Both the position numbers and the translations under genes were made by a program. Below, piece after piece: positions 17,168 to 26,073 of a stretch of DNA of 64,000 nt. Position 1 is the first letter of the stretch, and every line of letters begins with the position of its first letter. The notes under the pieces were generated by a model. The model saw only the letters and a program-made list of their open reading frames with translations, was not told the origin of the DNA and searched no databases. The DNA is from Archangium lansingense (lineage in GTDB: Bacteria; Myxococcota; Myxococcia; Myxococcales; Myxococcaceae), in the NCBI RefSeq assembly GCF_026626635.1, contig NZ_JAPNKA010000001.1, positions 10,090,501-10,154,500 on the forward strand, read 5' to 3'.

Positions 17168-19099
17168 ATGCGGTTCAAAGTGTCCACCATGTCCTGGCGC
17201 ATGGTCTTTGTCTTCTGCATCCTATTGCTGCTGCCCCCCCAGGCGGTGGGCCAGGAGGCGCGTCCGGCTGGAAAGTCCGTGATCCTGCTCATTCCCGAGG
17301 ATACGGCGCTGCCCGCCATGGCGACGCTCGTCGCCAGTCTCCGCTCCTCCTTGTGGGAGGCCCAGGACGGCCCGCTCACTCTGGATGTCGAGAGCCTGGA
17401 TCTGGGTTGGGCCCGCGGGCCTGCCTACACCCACGCCCTGCACACCTGGTATCTGGCCAAGTACCGGGAGCGTCGGCCGGATGCCCTCATCGTCTTCCGC
17501 TCCGACGCCATCCAGTTGGCCCTGCAGCTGCGCCGGGAGCTGTGGCCGGATATCCCGATGATCGTCCTCTCCGAGGACGAGCGGCTCTGGGAGCAGCAGC
17601 CTCGCCCGGAGCGGGTGGCGGGCCGCTGGCTGCATTATGACATTCGGGCCACCGCGGAGCTGGCCCTGCAGCTGCTGCCCAGCACACGGAGGCTGGCGCT
17701 CGTCAACGGCTCCAGTCCCTGGGAGCGCGCTCGGCAGGAGCAGCTGGTGCGAGAGCTGCAACCGCTGCTGGCGCAGCGGGGGCTGGAGCTCATCGACCTG
17801 AGCAACCTGCCGCTGGCCGAGCTGCTCGAGCGCGCGAGGACCCTGCCGGACGACACCACTGTCCTCACCTCCACCTTCATGACCGATCCCAGCGGGAGAC
17901 CCTTCGTGGGGCGCGAGATCGCACGCATGTTTCTCTCCGCCTGCAACCGGCCCAGCTTCGCCCTCCACGACACCGTCCTGGGTCTGGGGTTCGTCGGCGG
18001 AGCGCTCGTCAGCTACGAGGCCGTGGGCCAACAGCTGGGCATGCTCACCTCCCGCGTGTTGCGCGGAGAGCAGGAGGAATTCCTCGCGCCCCTGAAGCCG
18101 GCACCCGTGGATACGCTGACGGTCGATGCCCGCGCGCTGCGGCGCTGGGGCATCCCCCGCGAGCGGGTGCCTCCCGGGGTGCGGCTCGCCTTCGACGAGC
18201 CCACGCTGTGGGAGCGCTACCGCTGGTGGGTCCTGGGGGCCCTGACGATCAGCGGCCTGCAGGCGCTGGTGGCCGGGGGGCTCGTGGTGGAGCGCCGCCG
18301 CCGCATGCGTGCCCAGGCCGAGCTCCTCGAGCGCCAACGCCTGGAGAAGCTCGCGGAGATGGAGGCGCGTCGAACCCTGGAGCAGCTGGCCCACGTGAGC
18401 CGGGTGGCCGCCCTGGGCGAGCTGACCGCCTCACTGGCTCATGAGCTCAACCAGCCCCTGGCCGCCATCCTCAGCAACGCCCAGGCCGCACGCCGCCTGC
18501 TGAACGCCACCCCCGCGGAGCTGGACGAGGTGCGCGAGGCCCTCGAGGACATCATCTCCGACGACAAGCGCGCGGGCGAAGTCATTCACCGCATGCGCGC
18601 GCTGCTCAAGCGGGGGGAGCCCCGGCAGGAGCTCCACTCGCTCAATGACCTGGTGCGCGAGGTGGCGCGCCTGATGGCCAACGACATGCACCTGCGCGGC
18701 GCGACCCTGCAGCTGGCGCTTGCCCCGTCGCTGCCCACCGTCCAGGGGGACGGAATCCAGCTCCAACAGGTGGTGCTCAACCTGCTCATCAACGCCATGG
18801 ATGCCATGGCCGATGTCCCCGCGGGCCAGCGCCAACTGCAGGTCCGCACCGCCTCGCCAGGCCCGGGGCAGGTGGAGCTGAGCGTGCAGGACTCGGGAGG
18901 AGGGATCGAGCCGTCGCGGCTGGCCCTCATCTTCGAGCCCTTCTACTCCACCAAGGCGCACGGGCTGGGCATGGGGCTGTCCATCAGCCGCTCCATCGTC
19001 GAGGCGCACGGCAGCCGCTTGCAGGCCGAGAGCCCTCCGGGGCAGGGGGCTCTGTTACGGTGCGTGCTTCCCGCGGCGCCCACTGAGTCCTCGTCATGA
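17168..19099 (+). CDS. sensor histidine kinase with ABC-type periplasmic sensor domain
   Basis: About 643 residues from the ATG at 17168; an ATG at 17189 is equally possible. Order of parts: signal or first membrane helix (MVFVFCILLLLPPQAVG); a periplasmic domain of about 300 residues resembling ABC-transporter substrate-binding proteins (PDALIVFRSDAIQLALQLRR, then RLALVNGSSPWERAR); a second helix (WWVLGALTISGLQALVAGGL); a short coiled coil; HisKA with phospho-acceptor His425 in LAHELNQPLAA; and HATPase with an N box (LLINAMDAMADV) and G boxes (DSGGGIEPSRL, GLGMGLSISRSI). Kinases of this layout pair with FixJ-type regulators, and one overlaps the stop codon here. The ligand is unknown. Confidence 0.92.
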   Translation: MRFKVSTMSWRMVFVFCILLLLPPQAVGQEARPAGKSVILLIPEDTALPAMATLVASLRSSLWEAQDGPLTLDVESLDLGWARGPAYTHALHTWYLAKYRERRPDALIVFRSDAIQLALQLRRELWPDIPMIVLSEDERLWEQQPRPERVAGRWLHYDIRATAELALQLLPSTRRLALVNGSSPWERARQEQLVRELQPLLAQRGLELIDLSNLPLAELLERARTLPDDTTVLTSTFMTDPSGRPFVGREIARMFLSACNRPSFALHDTVLGLGFVGGALVSYEAVGQQLGMLTSRVLRGEQEEFLAPLKPAPVDTLTVDARALRRWGIPRERVPPGVRLAFDEPTLWERYRWWVLGALTISGLQALVAGGLVVERRRRMRAQAELLERQRLEKLAEMEARRTLEQLAHVSRVAALGELTASLAHELNQPLAAILSNAQAARRLLNATPAELDEVREALEDIISDDKRAGEVIHRMRALLKRGEPRQELHSLNDLVREVARLMANDMHLRGATLQLALAPSLPTVQGDGIQLQQVVLNLLINAMDAMADVPAGQRQLQVRTASPGPGQVELSVQDSGGGIEPSRLALIFEPFYSTKAHGLGMGLSISRSIVEAHGSRLQAESPPGQGALLRCVLPAAPTESSS

Positions 19100-19710
19100 A
19101 GCAAGCCCCCGCCACCATCTTCCTCGTGGACGACGATGAGTCCGTGCTGCGAGGGTTGGGGCGGCTGCTGCGGGCCGCCGGCTATGCCACGAAGCCCTTC
19201 GCCTCGCCCTCCGAGTTCCTCGCGCAGCTGCCCGGGGACACGCCGGGCTGCGCCGTGTTGGATCTGCGGATGCCGGGGCTGAACGGGCTGGAGCTGCAGC
19301 AGGCCATGGAGTCCAAGGACTGCCACCTGCCTGTCATCTTCATCTCCGGCCACGGGGATGTGCCGGCCAGCGTCAGGGCCATGAAGGCCGGCGCCGTGGA
19401 CTTCCTCCTGAAGCCCTTTGATGAGCAACAACTGCTGGGAGCCATCTCCGAGGCCTTGCGCAAGGACGCGGCGGCCCGCGCTGGCCGCGCCGAGACAGCC
19501 GCGCTGCGTGCCCGTCATGCCGTCCTCACTCCCCGCGAGCGCGAGGTATGCGCGCTGGTGGCCCAGGGGCTGACCAACAAGGAGGTCGCCCAGCGGCTGG
19601 GCACCACCGAGAAGACCATCAAGGTGCACCGCGCCCGCGTCATCCAGAAGCTGGGCGTGGACTCGGTGGCGGAGCTGGTGCGGTTCGTGGACCGGCTGGG
19701 CCAGGGCTGA
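19096..19710 (+). CDS. FixJ-family response regulator
   Basis: 204 residues. The ATG overlaps the kinase stop (ATGA), so the two are translationally coupled and surely cognate. The receiver domain has the acidic pair in VDDDES, the phospho-acceptor Asp56 in AVLDLRMPG and Lys in FLLKPFDE. A LuxR-type helix-turn-helix follows (TPREREVCALVAQGLTNKEV, then TEKTIKVHRARVIQKL). On phosphorylation it should bind DNA as a dimer. The last 14 codons plus about 45 downstream bases are duplicated 1.6 kb away at 21281-21367. Confidence 0.95.
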   Translation: MKQAPATIFLVDDDESVLRGLGRLLRAAGYATKPFASPSEFLAQLPGDTPGCAVLDLRMPGLNGLELQQAMESKDCHLPVIFISGHGDVPASVRAMKAGAVDFLLKPFDEQQLLGAISEALRKDAAARAGRAETAALRARHAVLTPREREVCALVAQGLTNKEVAQRLGTTEKTIKVHRARVIQKLGVDSVAELVRFVDRLGQG

Positions 19711-19755
19711 GCCCGCGCTGTGTAAGCACTCGGTCCAATATCCATGACCTGACAC
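19669..19755 (+). repeat. 87-bp direct repeat, copy 1 (3' end of the fixJ-like gene)
   Basis: Covers the last 14 codons of the response-regulator gene, its stop and 45 bases beyond. Copy 2 is at 21281-21367 in the same orientation, with about six differences. Confidence 0.9.
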
Positions 19756-19969
19756 GCGGATAGGTTCCGCGCTCGCGAGGATTGGCACCCGCCCGCGATC
19801 TCGCGAGCGACGTGACCCTCGGCAGCCGGGCGCGAGCTCGTGATTCCCGGTAGGCCAGGCAGGGGCGGCGGAGGTCTGGTTCTGATCCTGATCAAGCTTC
19901 GAAGCGGCCACGCGAGCAGCCGCGGAAGAAGTGTTCGACGGAGCCATTCGTTCCGCAGCATCATCGGGC

Positions 19970-21262
19970 ATGTCCCTCATGCCAGCGTCCACTTCCCACG
20001 CCCTCCCCCGCCTGGCCCTGCTTCGCCGCGGCTGCGGCCTCGCCACCCTGCTCGTGTTGGCCGCTTGTGGCACCGAGAAGCCTTCGCCGCCCGGGTGCGC
20101 GGAGGCCCACCCGGGCGCCTCACCCTCCTCCTCCGAGTCGGGTGCTTCGCCGCTGTGCGAGAGCCCGCGTTGGGAGGCCGTCGAGCAGCACGGAGACCTC
20201 CCGCCCGCGCTCTGGGAGGCCAGTGCCTCGTTCGCCCGCACGAGCGGTGAACCGGCCGTCGTCTACCGCTTCGGCGGCCAGAGCGGGAACTTCCCGAACG
20301 ACTTCACCGTCAACGACTTCCATGCATTCGACATCGCCACGGCCACCTGGAGGAAACTGGCCTCGCCGCCGCCGCCCCCCGCCGCACGCGCCGAGTCGCT
20401 AATGATCCCCGGTCCGTGCGACGGCTGCGTGAGCCTCGTGGGAGGGCGGGGCCGGTTCCGGACAGGCTCGGACCTGATGTTCCCCGAGATGTGGACCTAC
20501 CACGTCCAGCGCCAGCACTGGGAGCAGGTCTCCTCCGAGAACCTGGGAGACCCGTTCGCCGTGCGCCGCTCCTCCGCCCTGGTGGTGGAAGTGCCGCGGG
20601 CGGGCCAGCCCGGCAAGAAGACCTTCTATGCGTTTGGCGGCGTGGGCAACACGCTTCCCCGATTCGCCACCACGTCCACCGGTCTTCGCAACGATGTCGC
20701 CGTCCATGACGAGGGCACGGGCTGGAGGCTCGTCACGACAGCCGGTGAGAAGCCCGCGCCTCGCGCCTGGGCCGCCGGCGGGTACGAGCCGGACAGCCAC
20801 TCGCTGCTCGTCTTCGGCGGCTACCGCCTCGGAGCGGATCAAGGCCCCGACACGCCAGCCGGGGAGCTCTTCGGTCCGACGAACTACGAAAACGACCTCT
20901 GGTCGCTGAGCCTCGAGACGCTCACGTGGACCCGGCTCCAGCCGGAGGGCCCCCTGCCCTCGCCGCGCGACAACACGGTGGCGTTCTTCGACACCGCCCA
21001 TGGCGGGCTGGTCGTCTTCGGGGGGCAGCGCTTCGACGGCCTCTCCAGCGAGCTGTGGTTCTACTCGGTGAAGGACAACCGCTGGAGCGAGGTGGCCCTC
21101 GGCTCCGGCTCTCCCATCCCCCCGGGCCGCGTCGGAGGCATCTCCTTCGTGCGGGAGACGCCCACCGCCTACGAGCTGTACCTGAACGGCGGGGCCACGT
21201 CGGATGGCGGCGCGAGCGAGTTCCTCGACGATCTCTGGAAGCTGACCTGGCCGAAGAGCTGA
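19970..21262 (+). CDS. kelch-repeat lipoprotein
   Basis: 430 residues from the ATG at 19970, chosen so that the lipoprotein signal (CGLATLLVLAACGTEK) sits about 30 residues in. The mature part is a beta-propeller with kelch-like blades ending in GG-x(n)-W patterns: YRFGGQSGNFPNDF, FYAFGGVGNTLPRF, LLVFGGYRLG and LVVFGGQRFD, each followed by a D(L/V)W or W-x-x-L strand. Kelch propellers bind proteins or sugars; no catalytic residues of galactose-oxidase type are seen. The gene lies exactly between the two copies of an 87-bp direct repeat and is followed by a second kelch-type gene. Confidence 0.8.
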   Translation: MSLMPASTSHALPRLALLRRGCGLATLLVLAACGTEKPSPPGCAEAHPGASPSSSESGASPLCESPRWEAVEQHGDLPPALWEASASFARTSGEPAVVYRFGGQSGNFPNDFTVNDFHAFDIATATWRKLASPPPPPAARAESLMIPGPCDGCVSLVGGRGRFRTGSDLMFPEMWTYHVQRQHWEQVSSENLGDPFAVRRSSALVVEVPRAGQPGKKTFYAFGGVGNTLPRFATTSTGLRNDVAVHDEGTGWRLVTTAGEKPAPRAWAAGGYEPDSHSLLVFGGYRLGADQGPDTPAGELFGPTNYENDLWSLSLETLTWTRLQPEGPLPSPRDNTVAFFDTAHGGLVVFGGQRFDGLSSELWFYSVKDNRWSEVALGSGSPIPPGRVGGISFVRETPTAYELYLNGGATSDGGASEFLDDLWKLTWPKS

Positions 21263-21280
21263 CCGCCCTACCACGAGGTT

Positions 21281-21367
21281 GCGGAGCTGGTGCGGTTCGT
21301 GGACCGGCTGGGCCAGGGCTGAGCCCGCGCCGTATAAGCACAAGGTCCAATATCCATGACCTGACAC
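21281..21367 (+). repeat. 87-bp direct repeat, copy 2 (orphan fixJ tail)
   Basis: Nearly identical to 19669-19755: it encodes EL-VRFVDRLGQG plus the stop and downstream bases but has no gene in front of it. It starts 19 bases after the kelch gene's stop. It shows that the 1.6-kb kelch segment entered by, or was involved in, a duplication next to the response-regulator gene. Confidence 0.9.
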
Positions 21368-21462
21368 TCTGAGTAGAGGAGGCCGCGCTGACATGAGCCG
21401 GCACCTCCTCTGGCTGCTGGCCGTCTGGGCCTTTCCCCACCATGAAGCCAGAGCCACTTCGC

Positions 21463-23064
21463 ATGAAAAACCTACCGCTCTCCCTTCTTGCCTTCTGCTT
21501 GGCGCTGGCAGTCACTGGCTGCCGCTGCTCTTCATCTCCATCAGACGATTTCTCGCTCCGTGTCGTCCTCGCGGAGACCAGCGTCTCCGCGGGGATGAAG
21601 ACCACCGCGAAGGCCCAGCGGGTCTATGACGATGGCCGCGTCGTCGACCTCGACACTTTACAGCAATGGACATCGTCCGCTCCTCAAGTGGCCTCCGTCG
21701 AACCGCAACCGGACGGCACTGTCCAAGTGACGGCGCTCAAGCCCGGTAGCACCATCATCACGGTCAACGCGGACGAAGCCTCGGGCGAGGCAACCCTCGA
21801 GGTCACCGAAGCCACCGGCGCTCGCCTCCTCTCGCTGCAGGTGTCACCCACCATTGCCTCTGTGCCCGTGGGCATCACGCAGCAGTTCACCGCCCAGGGC
21901 AGCTACAGCGACGGCACCACGGTCGATGTGACGAGCAGCGCGACGTGGACCTCGAGCAACACCGCCATTGCCACCGTGAGCAGCACGGGCCTGGGCACCG
22001 GCGTGGCTGGGGGTGGGCCCGTCACCATCACCGCCACCCTGGCTGACGTGAGCGGTACGGCTCAACTCAGCGTCACTGGGTGGACGTCCGCGGGGTCCAT
22101 GTCCACGAGCCGCTACAACCACACCGCCACGCGGCTCGACTCGGGCCGGGTGCTCATCACTGGGGGGCGCAATGGGACGACCACCCTGAGCAGTGCGGAG
22201 TTGTACGATCCAGCTACCCACGCCTGGTCTCCAGTCAGTGCCATGTCCAAGAGCCGCTTCGATCACGCCGCCCTATTGCTCTCCGATGGTTACGTGCTCG
22301 TCACTGGGGGCGTCGGCGCCCTTACCAGCGTGGAGATGTATGATCCGGCGAACAACGCCTGGTATGAGGTCAGCCCCATGAGTGGGGGCCGCTACGGTCA
22401 CACCATGACGCTGCTTCCCTCGGGCCAGGTGCTCGTCACCGGCGGCACTGATGGCACCAACGCTTCAGCCACCGCGGAGGTGTTCGAGCCGCTCGCCAAC
22501 ATCTGGCTTAAGTCCAGCCTCATGAGCACCGCCCGCTTCCACCACACGGCCACATTGCTCCCCTCGGGCAAGGTCCTCGTCTCGGGAGGGACCAATGCCT
22601 CCGGGAGCTTGAGCAGCGCCGAGGTGTACGACCCGGCCACCAATTCGTGGGCTCCAGCGGCCACCATGGTGACGAGCCATAGCCATCACGCGGCCACGCT
22701 GCTCTCCTCTGGCAAGGTGCTCATCTCAGGGGGGCAATCGGTCACCGGGCCCTCTTCCTCTGAGCTGTATGATCCAGCCACCAACAGCTGGTCCGCAGCT
22801 GGATCCATGGTCGAAAGCCGCTCCCGCCACACCGCCACGCTGCTCGCTTCGGGCCAGGTGCTCGTCGCGGGGGGCGACGGCAGCAGCTATTACAACACCG
22901 CGGAGTTGTACAACCCAGCCACCTCTTCCTGGTCCGCAACCGTCTCCATGGCCGCGTCCCGCGGAGCTCACACCGCGACGCCGCTGCTCTCAGGCAGGGT
23001 TCTCGTCGTGGGTGGCGAAGATGGCACCAACCCACTTGCCACGGCGGAAGTGTACGTGCCCTGA
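21463..23064 (+). CDS. lipoprotein with Ig-like domain and kelch propeller
   Basis: 533 residues from the ATG at 21463 (one at 21442 is also in frame). Lipoprotein signal: LSLLAFCLALAVTGC. Residues about 30-205 contain two Big-2-type Ig domains (VVLAETSVSAGMKTTAKAQ, then TWTSSNTAIATVSSTGLGT). Residues about 210-533 hold seven kelch-type blades of 47-49 residues with the pattern R-x-x-H-x-A-T-L-L-x-S-G-x-V-L-V-x-G-G followed by A-E-x-Y-D-P-A-T-x-x-W. The last blade ends at the E-x-Y strand without the Trp, so closure probably uses the N-terminal strand. This layout is abundant in myxobacterial surface proteins; the ligand is unknown. Confidence 0.85.
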   Translation: MKNLPLSLLAFCLALAVTGCRCSSSPSDDFSLRVVLAETSVSAGMKTTAKAQRVYDDGRVVDLDTLQQWTSSAPQVASVEPQPDGTVQVTALKPGSTIITVNADEASGEATLEVTEATGARLLSLQVSPTIASVPVGITQQFTAQGSYSDGTTVDVTSSATWTSSNTAIATVSSTGLGTGVAGGGPVTITATLADVSGTAQLSVTGWTSAGSMSTSRYNHTATRLDSGRVLITGGRNGTTTLSSAELYDPATHAWSPVSAMSKSRFDHAALLLSDGYVLVTGGVGALTSVEMYDPANNAWYEVSPMSGGRYGHTMTLLPSGQVLVTGGTDGTNASATAEVFEPLANIWLKSSLMSTARFHHTATLLPSGKVLVSGGTNASGSLSSAEVYDPATNSWAPAATMVTSHSHHAATLLSSGKVLISGGQSVTGPSSSELYDPATNSWSAAGSMVESRSRHTATLLASGQVLVAGGDGSSYYNTAELYNPATSSWSATVSMAASRGAHTATPLLSGRVLVVGGEDGTNPLATAEVYVP

Positions 23065-23279
23065 GCGCACAGCCTCTCTGAAGGTTGCATCGAACCCGCA
23101 GGCGAGTGATTGATCGACTGCCCTTCAGAGGCCGGATCGAAATCGAGCGTGGGGGGGGGCATCGTGTCTCGTATTGCTGCGTCGGCACTGTGATACCCTT
23201 CCCCCACCGAAGCACCGCAGTGACGCAACACTTCAACACCTACACACTCGTCGGCCCCCGCGGACCACGAGGAGAGTTC

Positions 23280-25331
23280 ATGTCATATTTGCTTTCGAGG
23301 TGGCTCGCAGCACCAGCCACCGCATTGCGCGCCGGACTGGTGCTTGGACTGGCTGCCAGCACCCTCGCCGCTTGTAAGGACAGCACGCCACCGCCGGCGG
23401 CCCAGAACGACACCCGCGAGACGGCGGAAGACACGCCCCTCGAGGTGCACCTGCCGGCCAGCGACAACGGGGCACTCACTTTCAGCATCGTCGACGCGCC
23501 GGACCACGGCACGCTGAGTGAGATCAGCGCCGATGGCGTCATCACCTACACCCCCAGCGCCGACTACAATGGCGAAGATGTCCTCACCTTCCGCGCCACC
23601 AACCGCAAGGGCCAAAGCGCCCAGGCCACGGTGACCATCACCATCACGCCAGTGAACGACACGCCCACCCTCTCCTCGGTGGCCAACCAGACCATCGCCG
23701 AGGACAGCTCGACCGGCGACCTGGCCTTCACCGTGGGCGACGTGGAGACCGCCGCCGGCAGCCTCACGGTCACCGCCACCTCCTCCAACACCGCCTTGGT
23801 GCCCAACGACCCCGCCAACCTCGTCTTCGGCGGCTCCGGCACCAGCCGCACCCTCAACGTGGTTCCCGCTGCCAACGCCAACGGCTCCACCACCATCACC
23901 CTCTCGGTGAGCGACGGCTCCGTCACCACCACCTCCACCTTCACGGTCGACGTCACCGCGGTGAACGACGCCCCCACCATTTCCCCGGTGGCCAACCAGA
24001 GCATCGCCGAGGACAGCTCGACCGGCGAGCTGGCCTTCACCGTGGGCGACGTGGAGACCGCCGCCGACAGCCTCACGGTCACCGCCACTTCCTCCAACAC
24101 CGCCCTGGTGCCCAACGACCCCGCCAACCTCGTCTTCGGCGGCTCCGGCACCAGCCGCACCCTCAAGGTGGTTCCCGTTGCCAACGCCAACAGCTCCACC
24201 ACCATCACCCTCTCGGTGAGCGACGGCTCCGTCACCACCACCTCCACCTTCACGGTCGACGTCACCGCGGTGAACGACGTCCCCACCATTTCCCCGGTGG
24301 CCAATCAGCGCATCCCCGCTGGCAGTTCGACCGGCGACCTGGCCTTCACCGTGGGCGACGTGGAAACCGCCGCCGGTAGCCTCACGGTCACCGCCACTTC
24401 CTCCAATACCGGCCTGGTGCCCAACGACCCCAGCAATCTCATCCTCGGCGGCTCCGGCTCCAGCCGCACCCTCAACGTCGTCCCCGTCGCCAGCGCCAGC
24501 GGCTCCACCACCATCACCCTCTCGGTGAGTGACGGCACCACCACCACCACCACCTTCACGGTCGACGTCACCGCTCCTGCGCGCCTCTACTGGGTGACTG
24601 CCGCCGGCTCGCTGTGGAGGGTTGACGTGAACGGCACGAATGCCATTGAGCTCCAGACCGGCATCAGCGGGGCAGCTTGCGTCGCCACCGACCCGGTAAC
24701 CCGTACCATCTTCTACAATCGCGGCAGCGCAATCGTTCGAGCGGACAGTGATGGGGCAAACCCGGTCGATATCGTGGCGAACGGAGGCTACCCCTCCGGG
24801 CTGGCAGTCGATTCGACGAACCGCAAGCTGTACTGGTCCGATTTCACCGGGAAACGGGTCATGCGCGCCGAGCTGGACGGCAGCAATCCAACGGAGGTGC
24901 TCGGCGGCATCGATAGCCCGTCTTCCATCGCGTTCGATGTCCCGAGCGGCAAGGTGTATGTCATTACCTACAACAACACCAAGATCGTACGATTCAATCT
25001 CGATGGTACCAACCTGGAGACCCCCGCTTCAAACCTGAACGGCCAGGGCGTGGGCCTGGCGGTCGACTCGAGCGGCGGGAAGGTGTACTACTCGACCCGC
25101 GGCAACAGTATCTATGTCACCAACCTGAACGGCTCCAACATCACCACCCTGGTGACCAACCAGAACACAGTGCACGGGATTGCCATCGATGTCACGGCCG
25201 GGCGGCTGTATTGGGCGGATTGGCTGGGTACAGTGCTCCGGAGCGCCAATCTGGCCGACGGCAGCGATATCCAGGACGTGAACTCGGGCAGCAGCAGGAA
25301 CTTGGGTCTGGCATTCATGCCGGCGCCGTAG
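23280..25331 (+). CDS. lipoprotein with cadherin-like repeats and YWTD propeller
   Basis: 683 residues; the ATG at 23280 has GAGGAGAG just upstream. The lipoprotein signal ends in STLAAC. After an Ig/cadherin-like domain (DTPLEVHLPASDNGALTFSI) come three tandem domains of 103 residues that are almost identical, each with IAEDSSTGDLAFTVGDVETA and ending FTVDVTAVNDAPTIS. The last 250 residues form an LDL-receptor-type YWTD propeller (RKLYWSDFTGKRVMRAELDG, GRLYWADWLGTVLRSANL). The three domains derive from recent duplication (309-bp DNA repeats), so their number probably varies between strains. A surface adhesin is likely but not proven. Confidence 0.85.
   Translation: MSYLLSRWLAAPATALRAGLVLGLAASTLAACKDSTPPPAAQNDTRETAEDTPLEVHLPASDNGALTFSIVDAPDHGTLSEISADGVITYTPSADYNGEDVLTFRATNRKGQSAQATVTITITPVNDTPTLSSVANQTIAEDSSTGDLAFTVGDVETAAGSLTVTATSSNTALVPNDPANLVFGGSGTSRTLNVVPAANANGSTTITLSVSDGSVTTTSTFTVDVTAVNDAPTISPVANQSIAEDSSTGELAFTVGDVETAADSLTVTATSSNTALVPNDPANLVFGGSGTSRTLKVVPVANANSSTTITLSVSDGSVTTTSTFTVDVTAVNDVPTISPVANQRIPAGSSTGDLAFTVGDVETAAGSLTVTATSSNTGLVPNDPSNLILGGSGSSRTLNVVPVASASGSTTITLSVSDGTTTTTTFTVDVTAPARLYWVTAAGSLWRVDVNGTNAIELQTGISGAACVATDPVTRTIFYNRGSAIVRADSDGANPVDIVANGGYPSGLAVDSTNRKLYWSDFTGKRVMRAELDGSNPTEVLGGIDSPSSIAFDVPSGKVYVITYNNTKIVRFNLDGTNLETPASNLNGQGVGLAVDSSGGKVYYSTRGNSIYVTNLNGSNITTLVTNQNTVHGIAIDVTAGRLYWADWLGTVLRSANLADGSDIQDVNSGSSRNLGLAFMPAP
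23652..24578 (+). repeat. three tandem 309-bp coding repeats
   Basis: The units begin at 23652, 23961 and 24270 with GTGAACGAC and keep exact 309-bp (103-codon) spacing. Units 1 and 2 differ at only a few positions; unit 3 is more diverged and loses the AED acidic motif (IPAGSSTG instead of IAEDSSTG). Confidence 0.85.
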
Positions 25332-25339
25332 CCGCTTAT

Positions 25340-25381
25340 AGGGCACCCACTCCTCCACGGGTTCGAATCCCGTCGGGGACA
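25340..25381 (+). pseudogene. 3' fragment of a tRNA gene
   Basis: A perfect T-arm (ACGGG, loop TTCGAAT, CCCGT at 25357-25373) is followed by an acceptor 3' strand CGGGGAC and A at 25381. The partner 5' acceptor strand GTCCCCG and a D-arm are absent; the space upstream is the end of the YWTD-protein gene, which stops at 25331. An intrinsic terminator follows. This is how a tRNA gene end looks after integration or recombination has replaced its 5' half. The amino-acid identity cannot be told. Confidence 0.7.
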
Positions 25382-25387
25382 CAAAAG

Positions 25388-25437
25388 CCGAGGCCGGAAG
25401 CCGCTGAGTACTCAGGGGTTTCCGGCCTCGGTTTTTT
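25388..25437 (+). terminator. intrinsic terminator behind the tRNA fragment
   Basis: CCGAGGCCGGAA (25388-25399) pairs perfectly with TTCCGGCCTCGG (25420-25431), followed by six T. An AAAA run precedes the stem, so it could work in both directions and also serve the convergent DUF1801 gene. Confidence 0.9.
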
Positions 25438-25507
25438 CAGGACCGGAGGGGGGGCATATGGGACAGACCAGGAGAGCACCTGCTTGCGCGGAATCTTCGC
25501 GCGCGTT

Positions 25508-26044
25508 CTACGCTCTCGACCCCTTGCTCTTCGGCACCGAGTACGTGGTGTTGTAAGCCACCGCTGCGCGCAGCAACGCCTTGAATGCTGTCGTGTCGAG
25601 CTTGTCTCCCTCGCGAAGGTCGATCGCCCGCCACTTGCCCCCCTCACCCGCGGTGAAGAGCTTCTTGGGGTCAGGGAGCCGGGCTCCGTGGAAGAACGTG
25701 ATCTTCACCTTGTCCTTGTGAGGGTTGGCGAGAACGTACATCCCGTCGTGCGACCACACTGGAGTACCCATCCACTTCCAGTCTTCGACCACCTCGGGGT
25801 CGACCTCGTGGATGAGCTTGCGAATTTCGGCCAACCGCGCTCCTCGCCAATCGTCCAGGCTCGCGATCCTTTGGTCGATCCGCTCGGATGCGCTCATTGG
25901 GTCTGATGACCTGGCGACAGCCTTGCTCGGCTTTGCCGCCTTCGTAGCGACACGCCTGGCGGCGGGCTTCTTCGCGACCGTCGCGGTCTTCTTGTTCGCG
26001 GTCGTCTTCTTCGCCGCGGCTTTCTTCGTCGTCTTGCCGGACAT
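25508..26044 (-). CDS. DUF1801-domain protein with histone H1-like N-terminal tail
   Basis: 178 residues from the ATG at 26044. Residues 2-50 are a Lys/Ala-rich tail (KTTKKAAAKKTTANKK, then AARRVATKAAKPSKA) like those of histone H1-like bacterial proteins. Residues about 55-175 match the DUF1801/YdhG fold (ASLDDWRGARLAEIRKLIHE, then WKWMGTPVWSHDGMYVLANP, then VKITFFHGARLPDP). DUF1801 proteins are small cytosolic proteins of unknown function. The basic tail suggests nucleic-acid binding. It is the last gene of a minus-strand unit after an ArsR regulator and a small membrane protein. Confidence 0.8.
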   Translation of the reverse strand: MSGKTTKKAAAKKTTANKKTATVAKKPAARRVATKAAKPSKAVARSSDPMSASERIDQRIASLDDWRGARLAEIRKLIHEVDPEVVEDWKWMGTPVWSHDGMYVLANPHKDKVKITFFHGARLPDPKKLFTAGEGGKWRAIDLREGDKLDTTAFKALLRAAVAYNTTYSVPKSKGSRA

Positions 26045-26073
26045 CGCCTTCACTCCAGGTGCAATCGTGGGTA

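Noticed and set aside
19756..19969. Small RNA or gene between the response regulator and the kelch gene
   Set aside because: No frame with a ribosome site and no terminator-bounded hairpin; only the tail of the direct repeat and promoter space.
22080..23064. Repeats in the kelch gene as a CRISPR-like array
   Set aside because: The repeats are degenerate, about 145 bp long and coincide with protein blades in a continuous frame.
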